A DNA stretch of 64,000 nt from assembly GCF_019977755.1 (NCBI RefSeq), contig NZ_AP025145.1, positions 1,302,001 to 1,366,000 of the forward strand, in the 5' to 3' direction. Source of the stretch: Vibrio penaeicida. Lineage in GTDB: Bacteria > Pseudomonadota > Gammaproteobacteria > Enterobacterales > Vibrionaceae. Of the stretch, positions 27,747 through 36,578 are shown piece after piece; within the stretch, counting starts at the first letter, position 1, and each line of letters begins with the position of its first letter. Position numbers and translations under genes: made by a program. The notes beneath the pieces are model-generated. The model saw only the letters and a list, made by a program, of their open reading frames with translations, had not been told where the DNA came from and searched no databases.

Positions 27747-30173
27747 TTGCTTAAGTCTTTATCGGCAAGACAACTATTTATACTGTTCATTACTATCGTC
27801 GCTGCGCTGTTCGCAGGAATCGGTGGCATGGTGATCAACCACCAAAGCAGAATCGCACTCACGTCACTTCAGTCAGAAGCCACCAAACTTGAACAGGAGT
27901 CGGCAAAACGGCACGTTTTACAGTACCTTCAAGATAGAGAAACCGCGTTCAAGCGTTTGTCTTCCTCCCCAGCTTTAGTCAATGCTGCGATGGGAAACTC
28001 GGTCAGTCCACAAGAAATATTCGATCACATAAAAAAAGAGCGTATTTTCAATGACTCTATAAAAGTCGCCTTGTTCGACATAGCGAGCGATCTCGTGTTT
28101 AACGAGATAGATTTTTCTTATCGAGAGCAACTTTCACTGGACTCGGTTAACAGGATACTAATAGACAATGGCTCGCTAATTGTTTCTCTTGTCCAAAAAT
28201 ACAAAGAGCAGTTTTTCTGGATGTACGTTCCCATTACGTATAACAACTCTGTTGAAGGTGTCTTTATGGTGGAGTTTAAATTCAACAGCCAAGACTTCTT
28301 TTCGGGGCTAATGAAGGATGGCCAGCGTTGGATTGCACTTCAGCAGCTTGAAACTAATGTTAACCCTCGCCCATCACAAGCGTTTCCTTGGCGTGTGTTT
28401 GAAGTCCCCGTTAATCAGTTTGGTTTGATTCTACTGTATGGCATTAATACCGATTTGGAAAATCAACAGCGAAGTACTCTACTCTATAACCTAGTCAGTA
28501 CGACGTTCATCGCCTTTGTTGTGTGTTTAATTGGCGCATATTTATTTGGTCGAAAACTACTGGTTCAACCTTTTGAAGAACTTGCGTTGTCTCGGCAACA
28601 ATTGGCAGAATCTTCTAAGCAGCTAAAAGTACAAGAAGAGGAATCTCGTCGATTGGCAAAAGTCGCCAGGCATGCCAAAGATGTCATCATCATTACTGAT
28701 GTAAATGGAAATATTACGTGGGTAAATAACGCATTCACTCACCTTACTCAGTATAAAGCGGAAGAAGTTATAGGGAAGAAACCTGGAAATTTGCTCCAAG
28801 GGAGAGAAACTAACGCAGACACCAAACGACGTATTCAAAAAGCAGTAAGCAACTGCCAAGGCATAAGAGAAGAGATTCTAAACTACAACAAGTCTGGCGA
28901 AACGTACTGGATAGATATAGATATCACCCCAGTTTTAGACGAATCCGGCGTAATTGAAGGGTTTATCGCTGTAGAAAGGGATATTTCAGAGAAACAAAGA
29001 CTGCAAGCTTCATTAGAAGACGCAAGAGACAAAGCAGAAAAAGCGAACTCAGCAAAATCACATTTTCTCGCGAGCATTAGCCATGAGATACGTACTCCCA
29101 TGAATGGTATTTTAGGCATTGCACAGCTCATAAACAAAACAGAGCTGACGGATACCCAACAAGAATACCTCGATACCCTACAAAGCTCTGGCTCTCATAT
29201 GATGTCATTACTCAATGACTTACTCGACTTTTCAAAAATCGAAGCTGGGTTACTGGTATTAGCGCCAGAAAGTTTTTCCCTATTGGACCTTATCAATGAA
29301 ATTGAAACCACATACACACCATTATGTATGGAAAAGGGCATTGAGTTTAAGTGCTTGCATTCTATCGACAGTTCAGTATGGCTATTGGGCGATAATGGAA
29401 GAATTCGACAAGTTCTAACTAACTTAATCAGTAACGCTCTTAAGTTTACTGAGAAAGGCAGTATTACCCTAGAAGTGTGCTTGAATACACAGCCCGAGAA
29501 TATGCAACCTATGCTAAGTGTCTCTGTATCAGATACAGGAATCGGTATTGACCCGAGTAGGCAAACCGAAATTTTCAGTCCATTTATCCAGGCGGAGAGT
29601 AGCACAACAAGAAATTATGGAGGAACAGGGCTTGGGCTCGCTATTGCCGATCAAATATGTAAGGCAATGTCTGGAAAAATTGAGTTACTCAGTGATGTGA
29701 ATAAAGGAAGCCAATTCATTGCAAGTTTTGCACTGCAAGTGGGTCATTCAGAAAAAAAACGAATAAAAGAAAGCCATTCTGAATACCAAGCAGGCGGCAA
29801 AAAAGCGCTCATTGTAGAAGACAACCGTGTTAATAGCATGATCATGAAAAAATTTCTTCAAACACGTGGCTTTGATTGCGATTTTGCTGCAACAGGTAAA
29901 GAGGCCATAGACTTAGCAGAAACCAACTTCTACCCAGTTATCTTAATGGATAATCACATGCCAATTATGGATGGAATACAAGCCACAACGATCATTCGTG
30001 CACAAGAAGTAAAAGGTAGACAACCGATTATTATCGGCTGTACCGCAGACGCCTACGCAACAACTCGCGAAGCAATGATTAGCGCAGGGTGTGATGATGT
30101 TTTGGTGAAACCGGTAAAAGAAACACTGCTCGATAACATGCTACATCGTTTACATGCTACATCGCTTAAATAG
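27747..30173 (+). CDS. LuxQ-like hybrid sensor kinase with PAS domain
   Basis: Inner-membrane hybrid kinase. I place the start at TTG 27747, seven bases after the site TGAGGAGA; other in-frame TTG codons at 27732 and 27741 overlap that site. The 808 residues have TM1 (about 6-27), a periplasmic domain (about 30-245), TM2 (about 248-268), PAS (about 305-415), HisKA with His446 in SISHEIRTPMNG, HATPase with DTGIGI and GGTGLGLAI, and a receiver with Asp735 in VILMDNHMPIMDG. Segments such as TTYTPLCMEKG, QAESSTTRNYGG and CTADA match the LuxQ gene of this window (TIYTPLCVNKG, QAESTTTREYGG, CTADA). There is no Hpt domain, so a separate phosphotransfer protein is needed; LuxU is a candidate. Confidence 0.88.
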   Translation: MLKSLSARQLFILFITIVAALFAGIGGMVINHQSRIALTSLQSEATKLEQESAKRHVLQYLQDRETAFKRLSSSPALVNAAMGNSVSPQEIFDHIKKERIFNDSIKVALFDIASDLVFNEIDFSYREQLSLDSVNRILIDNGSLIVSLVQKYKEQFFWMYVPITYNNSVEGVFMVEFKFNSQDFFSGLMKDGQRWIALQQLETNVNPRPSQAFPWRVFEVPVNQFGLILLYGINTDLENQQRSTLLYNLVSTTFIAFVVCLIGAYLFGRKLLVQPFEELALSRQQLAESSKQLKVQEEESRRLAKVARHAKDVIIITDVNGNITWVNNAFTHLTQYKAEEVIGKKPGNLLQGRETNADTKRRIQKAVSNCQGIREEILNYNKSGETYWIDIDITPVLDESGVIEGFIAVERDISEKQRLQASLEDARDKAEKANSAKSHFLASISHEIRTPMNGILGIAQLINKTELTDTQQEYLDTLQSSGSHMMSLLNDLLDFSKIEAGLLVLAPESFSLLDLINEIETTYTPLCMEKGIEFKCLHSIDSSVWLLGDNGRIRQVLTNLISNALKFTEKGSITLEVCLNTQPENMQPMLSVSVSDTGIGIDPSRQTEIFSPFIQAESSTTRNYGGTGLGLAIADQICKAMSGKIELLSDVNKGSQFIASFALQVGHSEKKRIKESHSEYQAGGKKALIVEDNRVNSMIMKKFLQTRGFDCDFAATGKEAIDLAETNFYPVILMDNHMPIMDGIQATTIIRAQEVKGRQPIIIGCTADAYATTREAMISAGCDDVLVKPVKETLLDNMLHRLHATSLK

Positions 30174-30662
30174 AAATCGAGTCGCATAATACCGTCAACT
30201 TAAAACGCCACATCTAAATCATTGATACTAAAAAACAAACAGCGAATTCAAACAATCAAACCAACAACAATAGCGCTGAATCACTTCCCTATTTTTAATC
30301 GTTTATTGAGTCTTCTTCATCATGAATACCCATAAATAAAATGAGACATAATCCACAGTATTAATCATTTGTGTTAATGAACTGTTACACCCACTATTAG
30401 TGTGTGCGATCCAAGTTTTCCTTTACATTTCCTACAGTAACAGCACTTCCCCGCTCTAACGGCTTGCATTTTTGCAGCTATCAACTCTATTACCAGACCA
30501 AAATCTTATTGAACATGAGCTTCAAACACACTAGCCTTATTTATATTGAGACTCAAAGTCTCAATATAACAATTGAGATTATCATAACACATCCAATACC
30601 TACCACTTTTGGAATGAAAATCACGAAGAATGGACACAACTAAAAGACTTAAGGAAATGAGC
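30174..30662. other. Intergenic region before the lipase gene
   Basis: About 490 AT-rich bases without a convincing gene. The most notable structure is the palindrome at 30541-30569. The promoter of the lipase gene should be here. A 79-codon open frame inside it has no codon bias or ribosome site that I can support. Confidence 0.6.
30541..30569. promoter_or_regulatory. Perfect 13-base inverted repeat upstream of the lipase gene
   Basis: TTATATTGAGACT-CAA-AGTCTCAATATAA, about 95 bases upstream of the lipase start codon. No T run follows on the plus strand, so it is more like an operator or mRNA hairpin than a terminator. Confidence 0.5.
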
Positions 30663-31694
30663 ATGAAACTAAGACATAACGTTGCGACGTTACTTTGTTT
30701 TGGTCTTGTATCGACCCAAACTTACGCCCTAACGCAAGAAGAAGCGAGTAACGTAGGCGCGTACATCGAATCGGTACTGGTACCCAATTACACAAACACA
30801 GTAAATTCAACCGGTACAACTTACAAAACTCACCAGCCCCCATCCATTAACCAAGCAGCGGTAGCGTTGGATTATTTGGAGTTTGCAGAAGTCGTTCACA
30901 CTGCAAACGGATCACCTCGTGGTTGGACAAGAGTGGATAACGTTATCGACTATGATTCAGGTTTCTACGCGGGTATTTATCAAAAATCCAACACCGTTGT
31001 CGTTGCGTTTCGTGGCAGTGAACTAGGCACTTCTGACTGGGTTACTAATGGCATTATGGTGCAAGATATGGTCCCTGCTCAGTATGCAATGGCCATAGAA
31101 AAATCGATTGAAATTAAAAATCAATATTCTGGTTACCAAATACATTACACAGGTCATAGCCTTGGCGGAGGGTTAGCAACAGCAGCGGCGATAACAACCG
31201 GGGATCCTGCAACGGCGTTCGACGCTTCAGGTATTGCGAATGCCGTTTTAAATGAAATCAAATCAAAACATGCTGATCAAGGAAAGCCGTCTAATCAATG
31301 GCAAACAAACGCCAGCCAAATTACGAATTTCAACCTAGAAGGTGAATTCGTATCCGACCTAGATTATCAACAAGACGCCGATACCCTTGGTCCTACATCG
31401 AAGCAATATGGTGATATTCACTATTTGTCTGCTTCACGATTCACCCCACTATTTCTCGTTAATAATGGATTAACGCGCCACTTCACAACACCTCTCAAAG
31501 AAGAGCTGATGTTTCTTTCTCAACCCATTTTTCGAATCAATACTAATGATTACAACGCGATTGACAACGATATAAATAGCTTCACCGCAGCGTTCTATAT
31601 CGATTGGACAGATGACACCCTTGATGTTCTGTTTTGGCAAACCAACTTTGCAATCAATTCATTGCCAAGCTTGCTAGCCGACCTAGGGTTCTAA
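30663..31694 (+). CDS. Secreted class 3 lipase family protein
   Basis: Exported esterase/lipase. I start it at ATG 30663, eight bases after AAGG; an ATG six bases earlier is too close to that site. The 343 residues have a signal peptide (about 1-22, ending TQTYA). The nucleophile elbow is GHSLGGG with Ser166, the preceding strand is VVVAFRGSE (oxyanion region), and an acidic residue and a histidine of the triad should be in the region YGDIHYLSASRF or further on. It belongs to the lipase_3 / Mbeg1-like group. Its substrate is not known; extracellular triglyceride or phospholipid is likely. The TRAP operon begins about 100 bases downstream on the same strand. Confidence 0.82.
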   Translation: MKLRHNVATLLCFGLVSTQTYALTQEEASNVGAYIESVLVPNYTNTVNSTGTTYKTHQPPSINQAAVALDYLEFAEVVHTANGSPRGWTRVDNVIDYDSGFYAGIYQKSNTVVVAFRGSELGTSDWVTNGIMVQDMVPAQYAMAIEKSIEIKNQYSGYQIHYTGHSLGGGLATAAAITTGDPATAFDASGIANAVLNEIKSKHADQGKPSNQWQTNASQITNFNLEGEFVSDLDYQQDADTLGPTSKQYGDIHYLSASRFTPLFLVNNGLTRHFTTPLKEELMFLSQPIFRINTNDYNAIDNDINSFTAAFYIDWTDDTLDVLFWQTNFAINSLPSLLADLGF

Positions 31695-31791
31695 CCGCGC
31701 TCATTAAGCAGTGCATAACACTCTATAAAATCATCACATCAACTATCTATCGACAGTCATTATCTGTCTTAGTAAAAATAAGGTGTTTATC

Positions 31792-32871
31792 ATGAAAACG
31801 AAACCATCGATTAAACGAGCTGCTGTAATCAAAACTGGAATAGCGGTTGCCATCTCTGCCGCAACAATTGCAGGTATGCCAGCCAACGCTGAAGATAAAG
31901 TACGCTGGAAAGTTCAAGCTGTATTTGGGACACATTTGCCCGCCTTAGGCGACCCAATCAAGTACGTATCTGAACAAATTAAAAAAGCCAGCAACGGTAA
32001 TATCCAATTCAAAATTTATGAGCCAGGGAAGCTGGTTCCGCCATTTGGAATTACTGAAGCGGTTAAAAATAAACAACTTAACGCTGGATACACTTGGTTA
32101 GGTTACGACCAAGGAAAAATACCTGCTGCTGCTTTATTTGCCGCTGTGCCATTCGGAATGGAACCATGGGCTTACGCTTCTTGGTGGTACGATGGAGAAG
32201 GCAAAGCGCTTGCAGAAAAGCTGTATGCAAAACACAACATTCACCCTGTTTTGTGCTCTGTTATTGGCCCTGAAACTGCAGGCTGGTTCAAGAAAGAACT
32301 CACTTCTCTAAAAGACATAGAAGGGCTTAAAATTCGTTTTGCTGGGCTCGGTGGCAAGGTGATGCAAAAAGCGGGGGCATCGGTCACTGTATTGCCAGGT
32401 GGAGAAATTTTCCCTGCATTAGAAAAAGGCGCCATTGACGCGAGCGAATTTTCTATGCCTGCCATCGACCAAATGATGGGCTTTGACAAAATAGCCAAGA
32501 ACAATTATTTCCCTGGTTGGCACCAAACGTTCACCGCCTCTCACTTAGTAGTGAATGCTGAAACTTGGAAGTCCCTTTCAGATGGTCAGCGCGCCATGAT
32601 TGATATGGCATGTACCGCGGGTACGTTCCGAGCACTAACACGTGGAGAAGCCCTTCAAGGTTCAGTGATTAAAGGGTTTGAAGCCAAAAACGTCACCGCT
32701 CGCCAGTTACCCGACGAAATTTTGGGTCAGCTTAAATCACTCACAGATGAAGTTATGAGTGAAATTTCAGCTAAAGATGCAGATTTTAAAGAAATCTACC
32801 AATCTCAACAGGCTTTTGCTGAAGAATACGATATTTGGAAGTCAAAGGCTTACTTACCTAACAACTACTAA
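31792..32871 (+). CDS. TRAP transporter solute-binding protein (DctP family)
   Basis: Periplasmic receptor of a tripartite ATP-independent transporter. I start it at ATG 31792 with AAGG eight bases upstream. The 359 residues have a signal peptide (about 1-33, ending GMPANA). The conserved arginine that binds the substrate carboxylate is in LKIRFAGLGGKVMQKAG, and FSMPAIDQMMGFDKIAKNNY and FPGWHQ are typical of the group that includes 2-oxo acid and monocarboxylate receptors. An organic acid is therefore a likely substrate. It is the first gene of the operon; a hairpin after it (32896-32923) probably raises its level above that of the membrane subunits. Confidence 0.9.
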   Translation: MKTKPSIKRAAVIKTGIAVAISAATIAGMPANAEDKVRWKVQAVFGTHLPALGDPIKYVSEQIKKASNGNIQFKIYEPGKLVPPFGITEAVKNKQLNAGYTWLGYDQGKIPAAALFAAVPFGMEPWAYASWWYDGEGKALAEKLYAKHNIHPVLCSVIGPETAGWFKKELTSLKDIEGLKIRFAGLGGKVMQKAGASVTVLPGGEIFPALEKGAIDASEFSMPAIDQMMGFDKIAKNNYFPGWHQTFTASHLVVNAETWKSLSDGQRAMIDMACTAGTFRALTRGEALQGSVIKGFEAKNVTARQLPDEILGQLKSLTDEVMSEISAKDADFKEIYQSQQAFAEEYDIWKSKAYLPNNY

Positions 32872-32895
32872 AATCAACCAGAACACCCATTATTT

Positions 32896-32923
32896 AGTGG
32901 CGTCGAATAGACGCCACTTTTCT
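32896..32923 (+). terminator. Hairpin between TRAP receptor and membrane subunits
   Basis: Stem AGTGGCGTC / GACGCCACT with GAATA loop, followed by TTTCT. It is probably a partial terminator or 3' stabiliser giving excess binding protein, common in binding-protein-dependent operons. Confidence 0.7.
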
Positions 32924-32938
32924 CAGAGGACGCCGAAT

Positions 32939-33526
32939 ATGAGTTCCATATCTCTCCCAGAGTCCAATAAAAAGGCACTGCTTAGCCAGCTTCCAGAAAC
33001 GAGCTTGTCTATAGCTCTGGATAAGATCATAGGTAAAGTGAATGATTACATGATTTGGATTTGGCCACTTCTAATGTCGATCATCGTTATAAACGTTTTG
33101 ATGCGCTATTTGATTGGCGAGGGTCGGGTTGAATTCGAAGAATTACAGTGGCACCTGTACTCCGCTGGCTGGCTATTAGGGCTAAGCTACTGCTTTATTA
33201 CTGACTCCCACGTAAGAGTAGACATTCTATACGACCACTTTTCTATAAAAACAAAATGCTGGGTAGAGTTGATCGGAATAACCACGCTTCTGGTCCCATT
33301 TATAGTGATCGTTTTAAACTATTCACTCCCCTTTATTGCGTATTCTTGGCAGCTAAGTGAAGTTTCTTCAGCTCCAGGCGGACTGCCCTATCGTTGGTTT
33401 ATTAAATCCATACTTTTTGTTGGATTCGCCTTTCTTACTGTCGCTGTTATCTCACGATTGTCTCGTATCCTCGCTGCTTTGATTTCCGGTAGATTCACCC
33501 AGCATGGAGGTGAGAATGGAAATTAA
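32939..33526 (+). CDS. TRAP transporter small membrane subunit (DctQ family)
   Basis: Inner-membrane subunit with four predicted helices. I start it at ATG 32939, eight bases after AGAGGA; a longer open frame that reaches back into the receptor gene is not supported. The 195 residues contain the DctQ-type segment EFEELQWHLYSAGWLLGLSY and SHVRVDILYDHF. The end of the gene overlaps the next start by 11 bases. It works with the receptor and the large subunit in sodium-driven solute uptake. Confidence 0.9.
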   Translation: MSSISLPESNKKALLSQLPETSLSIALDKIIGKVNDYMIWIWPLLMSIIVINVLMRYLIGEGRVEFEELQWHLYSAGWLLGLSYCFITDSHVRVDILYDHFSIKTKCWVELIGITTLLVPFIVIVLNYSLPFIAYSWQLSEVSSAPGGLPYRWFIKSILFVGFAFLTVAVISRLSRILAALISGRFTQHGGENGN

Positions 33527-34871
33527 TGAAATTTTAGCGATTGGCATGTTCGCCACTTTCATATTGCTGCTTTTTACTGGTTTTCCTGTCGCATGGATCC
33601 TTGGCGGCGTATCCATTTTATTCTCCGCTATCGCACTCGGTTTAGACACGTGGGCAGACACATGGATTGGCATTGATTGGCAATATGTTTCTATCGTCAT
33701 CCCTAGAATATGGGACACCATGAATAACTGGGTGTTAGTCGCGCTCCCAATGTTTATCTATATGGGGTTAATGCTGGATCGTTCTGGCGTCGCACAAGAT
33801 CTAATGACAAATCTCGTTCGGTTGTTCGGACGAGTTAGAGGTGGTTTAGCCATTACCGTCACCATCGTTGGCTTACTGCTCGCCGCATCAACAGGAATCA
33901 TAGGGGCTGCTGTTGTTTTGCTGTCTGTTCTTGGTATTCCTCTAATGCTAAAGCAGGGTTACAGTAAATCACTCGCATGTGGAACAGTTTGCGCCACGGG
34001 AACGTTAGGCATATTAATACCCCCAAGTATTATGCTGGTTATGATGGGCGACCGAATTGGTCTTTCCGTTGGTGACCTGTTCCTTGGCGCTCTTTTCCCT
34101 GGTCTGCTGCTCGCTGCGCTTTATGTGGGCTACATCGTTTTCACAGGGTTAATCTCACCAAGTAAAGCGCCGTTGTCTGAGTCGGCTGAACCGGTATCCA
34201 TTCTTGTGATTTTACAAGTATTCCGAGCCGTACTCGCACCTGCAGGGCTTATCGTCGCCGTTCTTGGATCAATATTTTTTGGTATCGCAACACCTACCGA
34301 AGCCTCAGGCGTAGGTGCGGCAGGCGCGACACTTCTCGCTTGGTCTAAAGGCGCGCTGAATAAAACGGTGTTAAAGGAAGTTGGAGAAGAAACCACCAAA
34401 ACCACCGCTTTTATATTTGCTCTTTTCGTTGGAGCGACCGCATTTTCTTTGGTACTTAGAGGATTGGGAGGAGATGAGCTGATAGAAGGTGCGCTAACGA
34501 ATCTAGACTTGGCTCCAAGCGGCATTATTATTGCGATTTTAATCGCAGTTTTCTTGTTAGGGTTCTTTCTAGATTGGATAGAAATCACCTTGATTGTGCT
34601 TCCACTCGTTGCTCCGGTGGTTTTATCCCTTGGTTTCGACTTAATCTGGTTTACCGTACTTTTTGCCGTTTGCCTGCAAACTTCATTTTTAACACCACCC
34701 GTTGGATTTGCCCTTTTCTACATGAAAGGGGTTGCTCCAGATGGTGTCACTATTGGGGATATTTACAAAGGGGTGATTCCGTTCATTTTACTTCAAGTGA
34801 TAGCACTTGCCATTGTGTTTAACTTTCAGCAAATCGTCACTTGGCTCCCAGGAGTCGCCTACGGGTACTAA
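33516..34871 (+). CDS. TRAP transporter large permease subunit (DctM family)
   Basis: Inner-membrane transport subunit, 451 residues, about 12 helices. I start it at ATG 33516, placed just after the excellent ribosome site GGAGGTGAG inside the end of the dctQ-like gene; an ATG at 33504 lies before that site. Family motifs include GFPVAWILGG, AASTGIIGAAVV and the C-terminal FLTPPVGFALFYMKGVAP. It overlaps the small subunit by 11 bases, so the two are made in equal amounts. A shared terminator follows at 34882-34908. Confidence 0.92.
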   Translation: MEINEILAIGMFATFILLLFTGFPVAWILGGVSILFSAIALGLDTWADTWIGIDWQYVSIVIPRIWDTMNNWVLVALPMFIYMGLMLDRSGVAQDLMTNLVRLFGRVRGGLAITVTIVGLLLAASTGIIGAAVVLLSVLGIPLMLKQGYSKSLACGTVCATGTLGILIPPSIMLVMMGDRIGLSVGDLFLGALFPGLLLAALYVGYIVFTGLISPSKAPLSESAEPVSILVILQVFRAVLAPAGLIVAVLGSIFFGIATPTEASGVGAAGATLLAWSKGALNKTVLKEVGEETTKTTAFIFALFVGATAFSLVLRGLGGDELIEGALTNLDLAPSGIIIAILIAVFLLGFFLDWIEITLIVLPLVAPVVLSLGFDLIWFTVLFAVCLQTSFLTPPVGFALFYMKGVAPDGVTIGDIYKGVIPFILLQVIALAIVFNFQQIVTWLPGVAYGY

Positions 34872-34881
34872 TGAGAAACTA

Positions 34882-34908
34882 AAAAGGTCAGGCATTGCCT
34901 GACCTTTT
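34882..34908. terminator. Bidirectional terminator between TRAP operon and ppiC
   Basis: Perfect 12-base-pair stem AAAAGGTCAGGC / GCCTGACCTTTT with an ATT loop, between convergent genes; A and T runs on both sides suit both strands. Confidence 0.9.
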
Positions 34909-34911
34909 GAA

Positions 34912-35190
34912 TTAGGTGCGGTATAGCACTTTAATAACATGCCAACCAAACTTAGTTTTGACGACCATAGGTTTTAATACTTCGCCAGTAAACACGGCTT
35001 TATCGAATTGAGGAACCATTTGCCCTTTTTTAAATTCACCTAGATCACCACCTTTCTTTCCAGACGGACACGAGGAATACTTCTTCGCAAGCGTTTGAAA
35101 TTTAGCACCTTTCTTTATCTGGCTAACAATGTCTTCTGCTTGTTCTTTATGCTTAACCAAAATATGTAAGGCTGCTGCCGTTCTCGCCAT
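34912..35190 (-). CDS. ppiC: Parvulin-type peptidyl-prolyl isomerase PpiC
   Basis: Cytoplasmic parvulin catalysing cis-trans isomerisation of prolyl bonds. I start it at ATG 35190, with GAGGA about eight bases upstream and the family start [12 protein letters not shown]; upstream in-frame codons are unlikely. The 92 residues match E. coli PpiC in size (93). Family motifs: [27 protein letters not shown] and [12 protein letters not shown]. It is a single-gene unit sharing a terminator with the TRAP operon. Confidence 0.93.
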   Translation of the reverse strand: MARTAAALHILVKHKEQAEDIVSQIKKGAKFQTLAKKYSSCPSGKKGGDLGEFKKGQMVPQFDKAVFTGEVLKPMVVKTKFGWHVIKVLYRT

Positions 35191-35417
35191 GGGGTTGTCC
35201 TCTGTTTTTGAAAGGCCCGAATTGTAACCCAAACGTGAGTTATGTGCATCGTTAGAATGGAATGAAATATAACCCTAGCAAAATCATATACATCCATTAC
35301 CAAACAACCATTGAGCCACAGGCGAAACAATTAGATTCATTTTAATTGATCTAAATGTGAGCCAAAGAGGCTGATTGATTGTAAAATGAAAGAGAGTTTA
35401 CTTACGCGGATTTATAT

Positions 35418-36323
35418 ATGAAAAGCAAAGCCAATCAGTCTCAAGGAATGCTGATGTTTAAGCTAACGATTCAGCAGAGCTTTGCCATCGGCACATTGAA
35501 AGTTAGGGAAATTGTACCTTATGCTCAAACCACACAAATCCCCTACTCTCACCCTCATGTCGTCGGAACTATACCAATTCGAGATTTGACGGTACCCGTT
35601 ATTGATATGGCTGCGGCAATTGGATTTCGCCCAATAGCACGTGAAGAATACGAGAACAGCTATTTAATTGTGACAGACTGCTTACGCACCATTGTGGCCT
35701 TTATGGTACGCGACATTGAGAAAATCATTGAGTGTGATTGGCGTTCGATTGAATCTGCGCCTGATACAGTGGGCGACAACGTGTTCGTAACAGGTATCAC
35801 TCGTCATAAAGAAAAAATCGTTCAAATGCTGGATGTTGAACTTTTGCTATCCAAAATATACCCAGAACATGACAGCCAGCGTATTCCAATTTTAACCGAC
35901 GTAGAACGCGAACGCCTTAAGCCTCTCAATATTCTTCTGGTTGACGACTCTAGCATTGCAAGAAAACAGCTATCGGATGCGTTGGACAGCATCAACATCC
36001 CTTATCAAGTGTGTAAAAATGGTATAGATGCATTGAATTTGATGAAAGATGATGCGGCTAACCACAAGCCAATCGATATTTTAGTTAGTGATATCGAAAT
36101 GCCTGGACTGGATGGATATGAACTTGCTTTCGAGGTTCAAAGCGATACCGCGCTGAGCCGATCATATAGGATTTTACACACCTCACTTTCGAGCGAGATT
36201 TGCGTAGATCGAGCACATCAAGTAGGCGCTCACGAAGCCCTAACGAAGTTTGATGCCACTGAACTCGTACAGGCAATGCTCAGAGGCGCTAAGCAAATTG
36301 AGGAATCAGTCAGTGCGGCGTAA
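35418..36323 (+). CDS. cheV: CheV chemotaxis coupling protein (CheW-receiver fusion)
   Basis: Cytoplasmic chemotaxis protein of 301 residues. An N-terminal CheW-like domain (about 8-150; MFKLTIQQSFAIGTLKVREI, then VVGTIPIRDLTVPVIDM) is followed by a receiver (about 168-295) with acidic pocket Asp176/Asp177 in LLVDDSS, phospho-acceptor Asp225 in LVSDIEMPG and Lys in ALTKFD. It couples receptors to CheA and may tune or buffer the signal by phosphorylation. It stands alone here; vibrios carry several cheV copies. The start ATG 35418 has only a weak upstream site, but the first residues are typical. Confidence 0.93.
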   Translation: MKSKANQSQGMLMFKLTIQQSFAIGTLKVREIVPYAQTTQIPYSHPHVVGTIPIRDLTVPVIDMAAAIGFRPIAREEYENSYLIVTDCLRTIVAFMVRDIEKIIECDWRSIESAPDTVGDNVFVTGITRHKEKIVQMLDVELLLSKIYPEHDSQRIPILTDVERERLKPLNILLVDDSSIARKQLSDALDSINIPYQVCKNGIDALNLMKDDAANHKPIDILVSDIEMPGLDGYELAFEVQSDTALSRSYRILHTSLSSEICVDRAHQVGAHEALTKFDATELVQAMLRGAKQIEESVSAA

Positions 36324-36347
36324 CGTCATTATTTAATTCCATTATCA

Positions 36348-36371
36348 GCCGGTGATTTCGCCGGCTTTTTT
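36348..36371 (+). terminator. Terminator of cheV
   Basis: GCCGGTG / CGCCGGC stem (one G-T pair) with a short ATTT loop and six T. Confidence 0.85.
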
Positions 36372-36578
36372 GATTTCCTCTCTTTCTCTCTCTTCCACAT
36401 CCTGCCACTGCGACATATCTCACATAAATATGAAAGCGATAGCAATTGGTGTTAATCGTTGTTTCAGATCAACAAAGAAAACCAATTTCATAAGCAAAGT
36501 GAGCATATACCCAAACGACCTCTCCTAACACAAAAGAGAGGCAATAAAGCAATGTATAACAATAATGGAGAGTCTGAA

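Noticed and set aside
30404..30643. 79-codon frame upstream of the lipase gene
   Set aside because: No ribosome site, composition like intergenic DNA, and it contains the long palindrome.
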